Assembly (NCBI RefSeq): GCF_002286785.1
Contig: NZ_MUJY01000067.1
Location: 1 to 64,000, forward strand
Direction of reading: 5' to 3'
From: Pseudomonas sp. PIC25
Lineage (GTDB): Bacteria; Pseudomonadota; Gammaproteobacteria; Pseudomonadales; Pseudomonadaceae
Length of the DNA stretch: 64,000 nucleotides
The position numbers were made by a program, and so were the translations under genes. Every line of letters starts with the position of its first letter. Position 1 is the first letter of the stretch. Shown here piece after piece: positions 25,290 to 33,679 of this stretch. Below the pieces are notes generated by a model. It made no database searches, had not been told where the DNA came from, and worked only from the letters and a program-made list of their open reading frames with translations.

Positions 25290-26648
25290 TCAATACTTCG
25301 GCCGCTCGTAGGCCCCCAGATCGCAGACCTCGACGCCATCGCCGTCGCCATCCCGCGGGCGGCGGGAGCCGCGTTGGTCGTGGCTGGTGCAGGAGCCGAC
25401 GCCGGTGTCCACCGCCGGGCTGCCGCGGCGCAGGGCGTGGGTTTGCAGGGTCGAGTTGTTGTCGGCCAGCGGGTAGATCACCTTGGTCAGCACCTCGGCA
25501 TCCGGCACCTGGATGTCTGCTGTGCAGTTGTTGCCGTCGATACCCAGGAGCAGGCCGCGTGCCTGATAGCTGTAGGTGCCGCCAGCATTGCGGCAGTTCA
25601 GGCTGAGTTCGCCGTATTCATCGCGGTTGTCGACGATCAGGCTGTTGCGGATCAGCACCTTGCCGAAGTTCTCCAGGCCGTAACCCTGGTTCTCGGCAAT
25701 GGTGACGTTGACCAGCGTCAGGTCGGGTATGCCCGGCGTACCCGGGTAGCTGGCACCGTTGTTGATGATGCCGGTGGGTCCGTACCAACTGGCAGTATTG
25801 CCGCTGAGGGTGGCGTTGGTCAGCTTGAGCACGCCGTTGTTCTCATTGGTGATGGCGGCGCCACGGCCGTCGCTGTAGTTGCCGACGAACACGGCCCGGG
25901 CGATGTCCGCCGTGCCGATGTTGTGCACCGCACCGCCGCTACCGAGTACATCGTCGCCACTGGCCCTGTTGTTGCGGAAGGCACTGTCGCGCACGATCAG
26001 GTTGCCTTCGCTGTAAATGGCACCGCCGAGGGCGTTGGTGGTATCGCCGAAGTCGGCGGTGTTACCGACGAATTCCGTGTAATACACCGTCAGGGAACCG
26101 TAGTTGGCGATGCCGCCGCCCCGGCCTTGGTAATACCAGTTGAACGCCCTGTTCTGCTCCAGCCGTGCGCGTTTCAGGGTGACGCTGCCGTGGTTGACGA
26201 TCGACCCGCCGTCATAGCTGTGCAGGCCGTTGCGCAGGGTCAGTTGTTCGAGGCCCAGCGTCGTGCCGGCCAGCACTTCGAAATGACGGTCGAGGCGGCC
26301 GGCGTCGATGATCGTCTGTTCGGGGGCAATACCGTAGATAGTCAGGCTATCGCTGACATCGAGATCGCCGTTGACGTTGTTGTCCTCGTCATAGATGTCG
26401 CCATCGTCGCCGCGTGGCGCCGGCAGGCTGAAGCTATAGGTGCCGGCGCCGAGCAGGATGCGGTCGGGACCGGGCGTGGCGTTGGCCAGCACCACCGCTT
26501 CGCGCAACGAGCAGTCGGCGTTGCAGTCGCCGTCGTAGCTGTCGGTGGTCTTGGTCACGGTGATATCCAGGGCGAAGGCACTTAGTGGGGCGCACAACAG
26601 GGCCGGCAAGGCGATTCGGCGGAGCGGGTGGGGGCGGGGCTGTTTCAT
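25290..26648 (-). CDS. Exported CSLREA-domain beta-helix protein, copy 1
   Basis: A 452-residue exported protein. A signal peptide (about 26 residues, ending LSAFA) is followed by the CSLREA motif (NADCSLREAVVLANATPG) and then by parallel beta-helix-like repeats with recurring L-x-N-(S/A)-T-(L/I)-S-G-N and G-G-A-I-x-N elements. The C-terminus has SHDQRGSRRPRDGDGDG and CDLGAYE, the usual ending of proteins grouped as choice-of-anchor Q. Such proteins are secreted or surface-exposed; whether this is an adhesin or a polysaccharide-active protein is unknown. The start at 26648 has GGAG six bases upstream. It is the most downstream of a tandem series. Confidence 0.85.
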   Translation of the reverse strand: MKQPRPHPLRRIALPALLCAPLSAFALDITVTKTTDSYDGDCNADCSLREAVVLANATPGPDRILLGAGTYSFSLPAPRGDDGDIYDEDNNVNGDLDVSDSLTIYGIAPEQTIIDAGRLDRHFEVLAGTTLGLEQLTLRNGLHSYDGGSIVNHGSVTLKRARLEQNRAFNWYYQGRGGGIANYGSLTVYYTEFVGNTADFGDTTNALGGAIYSEGNLIVRDSAFRNNRASGDDVLGSGGAVHNIGTADIARAVFVGNYSDGRGAAITNENNGVLKLTNATLSGNTASWYGPTGIINNGASYPGTPGIPDLTLVNVTIAENQGYGLENFGKVLIRNSLIVDNRDEYGELSLNCRNAGGTYSYQARGLLLGIDGNNCTADIQVPDAEVLTKVIYPLADNNSTLQTHALRRGSPAVDTGVGSCTSHDQRGSRRPRDGDGDGVEVCDLGAYERPKY

Positions 26649-26730
26649 GGTCGACTCCATTTCCTTCTGGCATGAGGGGGGCCGGGATAGCCGGCCCGTC
26701 CGGGTGAAGGTCCATCGATTCGGGGAGCTT

Positions 26731-28101
26731 TCAGGGTGCTGCGGCCTCGTAGGCGCCCAGGTCGCAGATCGCTACGCCATCGCCATCGCCGTCCTGCGGC
26801 CGGGGGACCCAGCGCTGGTCGTGGTCGCTGCACGAGCCGGAGGCGGCATCCAGTGCCGGGCTGCCGGGGCGCAAGGCGAAGGTGGAGGTGAAGCCGCCAT
26901 TGTCGGCGAGCGGGAGGAGCACTTGGGTGAAGGTGGCTGCGTTTTCCACGTAGCGCTCACCGGTACAGCCGCCTGGGCCGGTGCCCAGCAGGAGACCCTG
27001 GGCGCGATAGGTGCCGAAATTGAAGCAATTGTAGTGGATGCCTTCGTCGGTATGCAGGTTGCCGCTGATGACGCTGTTGCGGATCAGCACCTCGCCATGG
27101 TTGACCAGGCCGACGTTATGGTTGCCGGCCAGGGTCACGTGAATCAGCCGCAGCTCCGGCATGGCACCGCCCAGCGGCGAGCCGTTCTGCACGATGCCAT
27201 TGCGGTACGCCCAGGCGCTGTTGTTCTGCGTGATCGTGCTGTTGCTCAGCTTCAGGCTGGCGTTGCCCATGTTGGTGATGGCGCCACCGTAGCCGGCATA
27301 GTTGCCGACGAACGTGCTGCGGGCGACATCGGCCCAGCCGCGATTATCGATGGCCCCGCCGTCGCCGGAGGAATCGTCGTCGTTGCGGGCACTGTTGCCT
27401 TGGAACAGGCTGTCGCGTACTCGCAGCACGCCGGAATTGTGGATGGCCCCGCCGTAACCGGCATTGCTGTCGCCGCCGCTGGCGTGGTTCTGGAAGAAAG
27501 TGGCGTAGTAGACCGACAGGCTGCCGTAGTTGGCGATGGCGCCGCCCTGTTTCCGCCCTCCACCCCAGGGATGGTAGTAGACGTTGCGCTCCAGGCGGAC
27601 ATGCCTGAGCGTGGTGTCGCCCTCGTTGGCCAGGGCGCCTCCGTAGAAGGAGCTGTAGCCGTTGCGCAGTGTCAGCCCGCGGATCAGTACCGAGGCGCCG
27701 GCGAAGACTTCCAGCAGCCGGTCGTTCCGGGTGCCGTCGATCACCGTCTGGCCGATGCCGGTGCCGACGATGTCCAGAGCGTCGTGGATATCCAGATCGC
27801 CATTGAGGTTGTCATCCTCGTCCAGACGCACGTCCTCTTCGTCATGCTCCGGATCGCCCCGCTCGGGGGGCAGGGTCAGGGTGTAGGTGCCGGCCGGCAA
27901 CAGGATGCGCTGCCGGCCGGGCAGTTCGTTGGCCAGGACCACCGCTTCACGTAGCGAGCAATCGGCGTCGCAGGCACCGTCGAGGCTGTCGCCGGTCTTG
28001 CTCACCCGCAGGGTTTCCAAGGCCGCGGCGGCCTGTGGCAGGCCGAGGAGGCAGAAGCTGACGAGGGCGGCTTGCGCGGCGATGGAGTGCAGGAGTGTCA
28101 T
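26731..28101 (-). CDS. Exported CSLREA-domain beta-helix protein, copy 2
   Basis: A 456-residue paralogue of the neighbours: signal peptide ending about residue 27 (QAAAA), DADCSLREAVVLAN, an acidic insert (ERGDPEHDEEDVRLDEDDN) where copies 1 and 3 have similar Asp/Glu-rich loops that might bind calcium, a beta-helix core, and RPQDGDGDGVAICDLGAYE near the end. Its ATG overlaps the stop of copy 3 (ATGA), so translation is coupled. It lies 82 bases before copy 1. Confidence 0.85.
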   Translation of the reverse strand: MTLLHSIAAQAALVSFCLLGLPQAAAALETLRVSKTGDSLDGACDADCSLREAVVLANELPGRQRILLPAGTYTLTLPPERGDPEHDEEDVRLDEDDNLNGDLDIHDALDIVGTGIGQTVIDGTRNDRLLEVFAGASVLIRGLTLRNGYSSFYGGALANEGDTTLRHVRLERNVYYHPWGGGRKQGGAIANYGSLSVYYATFFQNHASGGDSNAGYGGAIHNSGVLRVRDSLFQGNSARNDDDSSGDGGAIDNRGWADVARSTFVGNYAGYGGAITNMGNASLKLSNSTITQNNSAWAYRNGIVQNGSPLGGAMPELRLIHVTLAGNHNVGLVNHGEVLIRNSVISGNLHTDEGIHYNCFNFGTYRAQGLLLGTGPGGCTGERYVENAATFTQVLLPLADNGGFTSTFALRPGSPALDAASGSCSDHDQRWVPRPQDGDGDGVAICDLGAYEAAAP

Positions 28102-29447
28102 GGCCGCGCTCTCTCGAAAGCACCGAGGTCGCAGACGGCCTGGCCGTCGCCATCGCCGTCGCGCGGGCGGGTCAGGCGGCGCTGGTCATGGCTGCTGCAG
28201 GAACCGATGGCACGGTCGATGGCCAGGCTTTGCCGGCGCAGCGGGTGGACCAGGGTGCCGTTGTTTTCTTCCAGCGGGAACAGGTGCGTAGTGAACGTCG
28301 CTTCGTTGGCGATGGTCTGGCTGCCGGTGCAGTTGCCCGGCCCGGTACCCAACAGCAGACCTGTCGCTCGATAGGTGTAAGTGCCTTCGTTGTAGCAATT
28401 CATCGGCTCCGCATCCTCGAAGAAGCCGATGTTGCCGGAGATGACACTGTTACGGATGAGGACGTCGCCATGGTTGGCCAGGCCGTAGCCTTGGTTGCCG
28501 GCGATGGTGACATGGACGAGGTGCGCCACTGGCTTGGCGCCGGTAGCCGGATAGCGCTGGCCGTTGTTCAGCGTGGCGCCGCCGTATTCGCCGGAGGAAT
28601 TTCCGCTCAGGGTGCTGTTGCTCAGCTTCAGGTAGCCGCCATCGGTGTTGGCGATGGCCGAGCCGCTGCCGTGTGTTTGCACGCCGTTGTTGACGAATGC
28701 GGTACGGGCGATGTCTGCCGTTCCCTTGTTAAGCAGGCCGCCGCCGAGGCCGACGTCGTTGTCGTCGCTGCCCCGGTTGCGCAGGAACAGGCTGTCGCGG
28801 ATCAGCAGGTTGCTTTCGTTGTACAGGCCACCGCCTTCGCCCAGGGAGGATTCGCTGCCGCCGGCGTAGTTGTCTTCGATGCGCGAGCGGACAATGGTCA
28901 TGTCGCCGAAGTTGGCCAGGCCGCCGCCGTGGCCGATCTCGAAACCGGACGCCGCCGTGTTGCGATTGACCGCCACCTGGTTCAGCGAGGTCGCGCCGTG
29001 GTTCTCCAAGGCACCGCCGTAGAAACTGGTGCGACCGTTGGTCAGGCGCAGGCGCTCCAGCGCCAACGTGCTGCCGGCGAGCACTTCGAAGATCCGGTCG
29101 ATACCGCCGCCGTCGATGGTTGTCTGGTCCATGCCGGCGCCGGTCACCCGGACGTATCCCTTGATGTCGAGGTCGCCGTTAAGGTTTTCGTCTTCGTCGA
29201 GGATGGCGCCTTCCTCGTCGTGCTCCGGCGGCAGGCTGAGGGTGTAGGTCCCCGCGCCGAGGATGATGCGAGGCTGGTCCGTGGTGGCAGCCGCCTGGAC
29301 CGCGTCACGCAGCGAGCAATGGGTGTTGCACAGGCCGTCGTACTCGTCGGCGGTGGTGGTGACCTTCAGGTCGCGGGCTTCGGCAACGGGAACAACACAA
29401 GCGAGGCCGAGCAGAAAGCTGGCCATGGGGAGGCGGGAAGTGCGCAT
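28098..29447 (-). CDS. Exported CSLREA-domain beta-helix protein, copy 3
   Basis: A 449-residue paralogue. A signal peptide (residues 1-24, ending VAEA) precedes NTHCSLRDAVQAA (CSLRDA variant), then an acidic loop (LPPEHDEEGAILDEDENLNG), repeats such as GGALENHGATSLNQ and GGGLYNESNLLIRDS, and RPRDGDGDGQAVCDLGAFE. I chose the ATG at 29447 with AAGGAG upstream; the ORF runs 12 codons further without a ribosome site. It is probably the first intact gene of the array, because a hairpin and 178 bases separate it from the broken copy upstream. Confidence 0.85.
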   Translation of the reverse strand: MRTSRLPMASFLLGLACVVPVAEARDLKVTTTADEYDGLCNTHCSLRDAVQAAATTDQPRIILGAGTYTLSLPPEHDEEGAILDEDENLNGDLDIKGYVRVTGAGMDQTTIDGGGIDRIFEVLAGSTLALERLRLTNGRTSFYGGALENHGATSLNQVAVNRNTAASGFEIGHGGGLANFGDMTIVRSRIEDNYAGGSESSLGEGGGLYNESNLLIRDSLFLRNRGSDDNDVGLGGGLLNKGTADIARTAFVNNGVQTHGSGSAIANTDGGYLKLSNSTLSGNSSGEYGGATLNNGQRYPATGAKPVAHLVHVTIAGNQGYGLANHGDVLIRNSVISGNIGFFEDAEPMNCYNEGTYTYRATGLLLGTGPGNCTGSQTIANEATFTTHLFPLEENNGTLVHPLRRQSLAIDRAIGSCSSHDQRRLTRPRDGDGDGQAVCDLGAFERARP

Positions 29448-29505
29448 GTCGGCTCCTTGTGACACGTAGGACTGAGCGGACACGGCGCTGCTTCCGCAAC
29501 GAAAG

Positions 29506-29538
29506 CGAGCGGCGTTTTGCTATTAGCGACGCCGCTCG
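29506..29538 (-). terminator. Hairpin between the CSLREA remnant and copy 3
   Basis: CGAGCGGCGT (29506-29515) pairs with ACGCCGCTCG (29529-29538). On the minus strand the stem is followed by CTTTCGTT, a weak T-rich run. It may be the old terminator of the upstream copy or a leader structure of copy 3. Confidence 0.45.
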
Positions 29539-29625
29539 GTTCACGCTGCATTGACCGGCTTTCAGCACTGAGGTTCCGGCGCCCGGTGCGGTTATGCAGC
29601 CGTTCGTCGCTTCGTCCGGCGCCCG

Positions 29626-30353
29626 TCAAGGGCGCGCGCGCTCGAAGGCACCGAGGTCGCAGACCGCCTCTCCGTCGCCATCGCCATCGCCATCGCCATC
29701 GCGCGGGCGGGTCACGCCGCGTTGGTCATGGCTGCTGCGGGAACCGATGGCGGCATCCAGTGCCGGGCTGCCCTGGCGCAGGCCGTGGGTCTGGGTGATG
29801 CCGTTGTTGTCGGCCAAAGGATGGATCAGGCGGGTGAAGGTCAGTACGTCCTCGAAGAACAGATCGAAAGGGCAGGTACCTTTATCGTTGCCTTCGTCGA
29901 TACCTACCATCAGGCCTCGGTAGCGGTACAGGGGATAGCCGGTGATTTCGGCCTGGCAATTGTTCATCCGTCCCTCCGCGTTCCGGTTGCCAGCGATCAG
30001 GCTGTTACGCAGCAGTATTCGGCCCCGGTTGAACAGGCCGTCGCCCGTGTTGTCGGCGAGGGTGACACCAGCGTGGCTTCCGGCCACGGGCCGTTGCTTT
30101 CGGCGATCGCGCCATTGCTCAGCACGGCATATTTACCGAGGCTGACATTGCCGCTCAGGGTGCTGTTGCTCAGGGTAATGATATGAGTGTCGGTGATGGC
30201 GCCGCCGCTGCCGGTGGCGCTGTTGCGGATGAAGCTGCTGCGCGCGATGTCGGCGTATCCCGTGTTATAGAGACCGCCGCCCAGTCGCGGTCGGGTTCGG
30301 CAGGCCGGGGAGTGGCCGGACGAGTGGCTGCTGGCGTTGCGCTTGTCGACGTG
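29626..30353 (-). pseudogene. Truncated, frameshifted fourth CSLREA beta-helix gene
   Basis: Only the C-terminal half of a CSLREA protein remains. The frame ending at 29626 reads LADNTGDGLFNRGRILLRNS and closes with the DGDGDG and CDLGAFE ending of the family. Upstream of about 30060 the homology continues in another frame (GGGLYNTGYADIARSSFIRN, then LSNSTLSGNVSLGKYAVLSN), so a small deletion has shifted the frame near the codons for a family A-x-L-V-H-V-T-L stretch. Recognisable sequence stops near 30353, just before the thiolase 3' hairpin; signal peptide, CSLREA motif and about 200 residues are missing. A GCCATC hexamer near the 3' end (29678-29702) is expanded, adding an extra Asp-Gly run. 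Confidence 0.8.
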
Positions 30354-30380
30354 CGAGAGGCAGGGAGCGCGGAGGCGAGC

Positions 30381-30405
30381 CGTGCTCCCCTAACCGGGGA
30401 GCACG
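30381..30405 (-). terminator. Hairpin after the thiolase gene
   Basis: CGTGCTCCCC (30381-30390) and GGGGAGCACG (30396-30405) form a perfect 10-bp stem with a 5-base loop, 9 bases beyond the thiolase stop. No T run follows, but position and strength fit a terminator. Confidence 0.65.
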
Positions 30406-30413
30406 GCCAGGGC

Positions 30414-31589
30414 TTACAGCAGTTCGATCGCCACGGCGGTGGCTTCCCCGCCGCCGATGCACAGCGAGGCCACGCCGCGCTTGCCGCCTTTTTTCTGCAG
30501 GGCGTTGATCAGGGTGAGGATGATCCGCGAGCCGGTGGAGCCGACCGGGTGCCCCTGGGCGCAGGCACCGCCGAAGACGTTGACCTTGGCGTGGTCGAGG
30601 CCGTGTTCGCGCATCGCCAACATGGTGACCATGGCGAAGGCTTCGTTGATCTCGAACAGGTCTACCTCATCCTTGGACCAGCCGGTCTTCTTGAACAGGC
30701 TGCTCATGGCGCCGATCGGGGCCAGGGTGAATTCGCTCGGGTCCTGGCTCTGGGTGGCATGGCCGACGATCCGCGCCAGCGGCTTCAGGCCGCGGCGGGC
30801 GGCTTCCTCGGCGGTCATCAGGACCAGGGCCGAAGCGCCATCGGAAATCGAGCTGGCGTTGGCGGCGGTGATGGTGCCGTCCTTGCGGAACGCGGGCTTC
30901 AGCCCGGGGATTTTCTCCGGGTTGGCGGTCAGCGGCTGCTCGTCGTCCTTCACCGTGACCTCACCCTTCCGGGTGACCACCGTGACCGGCACGATCTCGG
31001 TTGCCAGGGAGCCGTCGGCGATGGCCGCTTGGGCGCGCTTCAGCGACTCGATGGCATAGGCGTCCATGTCTTCGCGGGTGAGGCCGTAGCGGTCGGCGGT
31101 CTCCTGGGCGAACGAGCCCATCAGGCGGCCGGTGCGGGCGTCTTCCAGGCCGTCGAGGAACATATGGTCCTTGATCTCGCCATGCCCCATGCGCAGGCCG
31201 CTGCGGGCCTTCTCCAGCACGTAGGGCGCGTTGGACATGCTCTCCATGCCGCCGGCGATCATCACGCTGTTGGTCCCGGCCTTGAGCAGGTCATGGGCCA
31301 GCATCACGGCCTTCATACCGGAGCCGCACAGCTTGTTGATGGTGGTGCAGCCCGTGGCGGCGGGCAGACCGGCGTTCAGCGCGGCCTGGCGGGCCGGGCC
31401 CTGCTTGAGGCCGGCGGGCAGCACGCAGCCCATGATCACTTCCTGCACGTCGCCCTGCTGGATGCCGGCACGGGCCACGGCCTCGCGAATGGCGGTGGCG
31501 CCCAGGTCCACGGCGGAAACGGCGGACAGGCTGCCCTGGAAACCGCCCATGGGCGTACGCGCACCGCTAACGATGACGATTTCTGACAT
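30414..31589 (-). CDS. Acetyl-CoA acetyltransferase / acyl-CoA thiolase
   Basis: A 391-residue thiolase, the enzyme that cleaves 3-ketoacyl-CoA with CoA, or the reverse condensation of two acetyl-CoA. The acyl-binding Cys is C88 in INKLCGSGMKA. The later catalytic segments are EINEAFAMVT and GGACAQGHPVGSTGSR, the latter holding the catalytic His (the more usual form is GGAIALGHPxGASG). I chose the ATG at 31589, with AGAGGA upstream. It diverges from the acyl-CoA ligase gene with 178 bases between them, in the order I remember for PA3925-PA3924, suggesting joint use in fatty or alicyclic acid breakdown. Confidence 0.9.
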   Translation of the reverse strand: MSEIVIVSGARTPMGGFQGSLSAVSAVDLGATAIREAVARAGIQQGDVQEVIMGCVLPAGLKQGPARQAALNAGLPAATGCTTINKLCGSGMKAVMLAHDLLKAGTNSVMIAGGMESMSNAPYVLEKARSGLRMGHGEIKDHMFLDGLEDARTGRLMGSFAQETADRYGLTREDMDAYAIESLKRAQAAIADGSLATEIVPVTVVTRKGEVTVKDDEQPLTANPEKIPGLKPAFRKDGTITAANASSISDGASALVLMTAEEAARRGLKPLARIVGHATQSQDPSEFTLAPIGAMSSLFKKTGWSKDEVDLFEINEAFAMVTMLAMREHGLDHAKVNVFGGACAQGHPVGSTGSRIILTLINALQKKGGKRGVASLCIGGGEATAVAIELL

Positions 31590-31767
31590 CGAAATTTCCT
31601 CTGGTGATGATGGCCGGAACCGGCCGATGGTCTCGATTCTATCCTGTGACCGGAAATGCAAAAAGAGTCACGACCCAAATCATTCTTTGGGCTGATTTCC
31701 ACGCGGGTGAGGGGGCCTAGAGTGCAGGCCTGTCGAAAAACTACAAGCATGCGTGCAGGTGCCTCCC

Positions 31768-33450
31768 ATGTTGCAGACTCGTGTCATTCCGCCAGCAGAC
31801 AACGCCTACCAGTACCCGCTGTTGATCAAGAGCCTGCTGCTCTCCGGCAGCCGCTACGAGAAAACCCGGGAAATCGTCTATCGCGACAAACTGCGCTACA
31901 GCTACGCCACCTTCAACGAGCGCGTCGCACGGCTGGCAAACGTGCTCAGCGAGGCCGGCGTGAAGGCCGGCGACACCGTGGCGGTGATGGACTGGGACAG
32001 CCACCGCTACCTCGAATGCATGTTCGCCATCCCGATGATTGGTGCGGTGCTGCACACCATCAATATTCGCCTCTCGCCGGACCAGATCCTCTACACCATG
32101 AACCACGCGGAAGACCGGATGGTGCTGGTCAATAGCGAATTCGTGCCGCTCTACAACGCGATCGCCGGCCAATTGACCACGGTGGAAAAGACCCTGCTGC
32201 TGACCGACGGCGACGCCAAGACCGCCGACCTTCCCCACCTGGCGGGCGAGTACGAGACCCTGTTGGCCGCCGCCAGCCCGCGCTACGACTTCGCCGAGTT
32301 CGACGAGAACTCGGTGGCCACTACCTTCTACACCACCGGCACCACCGGCAACCCGAAGGGCGTGTACTTCACCCATCGGCAACTGGTCCTGCACACCCTG
32401 GCCATGGCCAGCACCATCGGCGCCCTGGACAGCATCCGCCTGATGGGCACCGACGACGTCTACATGCCGATCACCCCGATGTTCCACGTGCATGCCTGGG
32501 GCGTGCCCTACGTGGCCACCATGCTCGGCGTGAAGCAGGTCTATCCCGGCCGCTACGAGCCGGACATGCTCTGCCGTCTGATCCAGGAAGAGAAGGTGAC
32601 CTTCTCTCACTGCGTTCCGACCATTCTGCAAATGCTAATGAACGCACCCAACGCCCAGGGCCACGACTTCGGCGGCTTGAAAATGATCATCGGCGGCAGC
32701 GCGCTGAACCGCGCGCTCTACGAGGCGGCACAGGCCAAGGGCATTCAGCTCACCGCGGCGTATGGCATGTCGGAAACCTGCCCGCTGATCTCGTGTGCCT
32801 ACCTCAACGAACAACTGCGCGCCGGCAGCGAGAACGAGCGCACCAGCTACCGGATCAAGGCTGGCGTGCCGGTACCGCTGGTCGAGGCGGCGATCATGGA
32901 CAGTGAAGGGCGCTTCCTGCCGGCTGACGGCGAGTCCCAAGGCGAGCTGGTGTTGCGCGCCCCCTGGCTGACCCAGGGCTACTTCCGCGAACCGCAGAAG
33001 AGCGAGGAACTATGGGAGCACGGCTGGCTTCACACCGGTGATGTGGCCACGCTGGACAGCATGGGCTTCGTCGAAATCCGCGACCGCATCAAGGATGTGA
33101 TCAAGACCGGCGGCGAGTGGATCTCCTCGCTGGAACTGGAAGACCTCATCAGCCGCCACCCGGCGGTGCGCGAGGTCGCGGTGGTCGGCGTGCCCGACCC
33201 GCAGTGGGGCGAGCGGCCGTTCGCCCTGCTGGTCGTCCGCGAAGGGCAGGCGCTGGATGCCAAGGGCCTGAAGGAACATCTCAAGCCTTTCGTCGAGCAA
33301 GGTCACATCAACAAGTGGGCCATTCCCACCCAGATCGCGGTTGTTACCGAAATTCCCAAGACCAGTGTCGGCAAGCTCGACAAGAAACGCATTCGCGTGG
33401 ATATAGCCCAGTGGCAGGAGGCAGGCAGCCCATTCCTGTCTACGCTGTAA
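31768..33450 (+). CDS. Medium-chain acyl-CoA ligase, AlkK-like
   Basis: A 560-residue member of the AMP-forming acyl-CoA synthetases, activating a carboxylic acid to its CoA ester. The adenylation P-loop is TTFYTTGTTGNPKGVYFTHR, followed by AYGMSETCP, the GWLHTGDVA motif, and KTGGEWISS. The C-terminal catalytic Lys lies in PKTSVGKLDKK. The overall sequence resembles AlkK-type medium-chain ligases. I used the ATG at 31768, with AGGTG a little upstream; a GTG at 31753 is an alternative. It is the first gene of a plus-strand series with the DUF1302 and DUF1329 genes. Confidence 0.9.
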   Translation: MLQTRVIPPADNAYQYPLLIKSLLLSGSRYEKTREIVYRDKLRYSYATFNERVARLANVLSEAGVKAGDTVAVMDWDSHRYLECMFAIPMIGAVLHTINIRLSPDQILYTMNHAEDRMVLVNSEFVPLYNAIAGQLTTVEKTLLLTDGDAKTADLPHLAGEYETLLAAASPRYDFAEFDENSVATTFYTTGTTGNPKGVYFTHRQLVLHTLAMASTIGALDSIRLMGTDDVYMPITPMFHVHAWGVPYVATMLGVKQVYPGRYEPDMLCRLIQEEKVTFSHCVPTILQMLMNAPNAQGHDFGGLKMIIGGSALNRALYEAAQAKGIQLTAAYGMSETCPLISCAYLNEQLRAGSENERTSYRIKAGVPVPLVEAAIMDSEGRFLPADGESQGELVLRAPWLTQGYFREPQKSEELWEHGWLHTGDVATLDSMGFVEIRDRIKDVIKTGGEWISSLELEDLISRHPAVREVAVVGVPDPQWGERPFALLVVREGQALDAKGLKEHLKPFVEQGHINKWAIPTQIAVVTEIPKTSVGKLDKKRIRVDIAQWQEAGSPFLSTL

Positions 33451-33679
33451 CAGCGATGAAACGTGGTCCGGGGGAGTGACTAATCAGTCAAACAAGCGTT
33501 GGCTTGCTTATTGCTGCCTCCGGGCCATCACTGGCTCTTCACGGATCGGACTAATCCACTGAAAACCTGCGAGCCAGAGTGCCTGGGTGCCGTAAATCAC
33601 ACTTTCGAGGGATCAAGCGGCACCACCCCCTGGCTATAGTCCGCACCATCCATAACAAAAAACACATGGAGTAGCGTCG

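Noticed and set aside
25140-29462. Three long plus-strand open frames that look like a repeated protein family
   Set aside because: Their mutual similarity comes only from being antisense to the duplicated CSLREA genes, which have signal peptides, motifs and ribosome sites.
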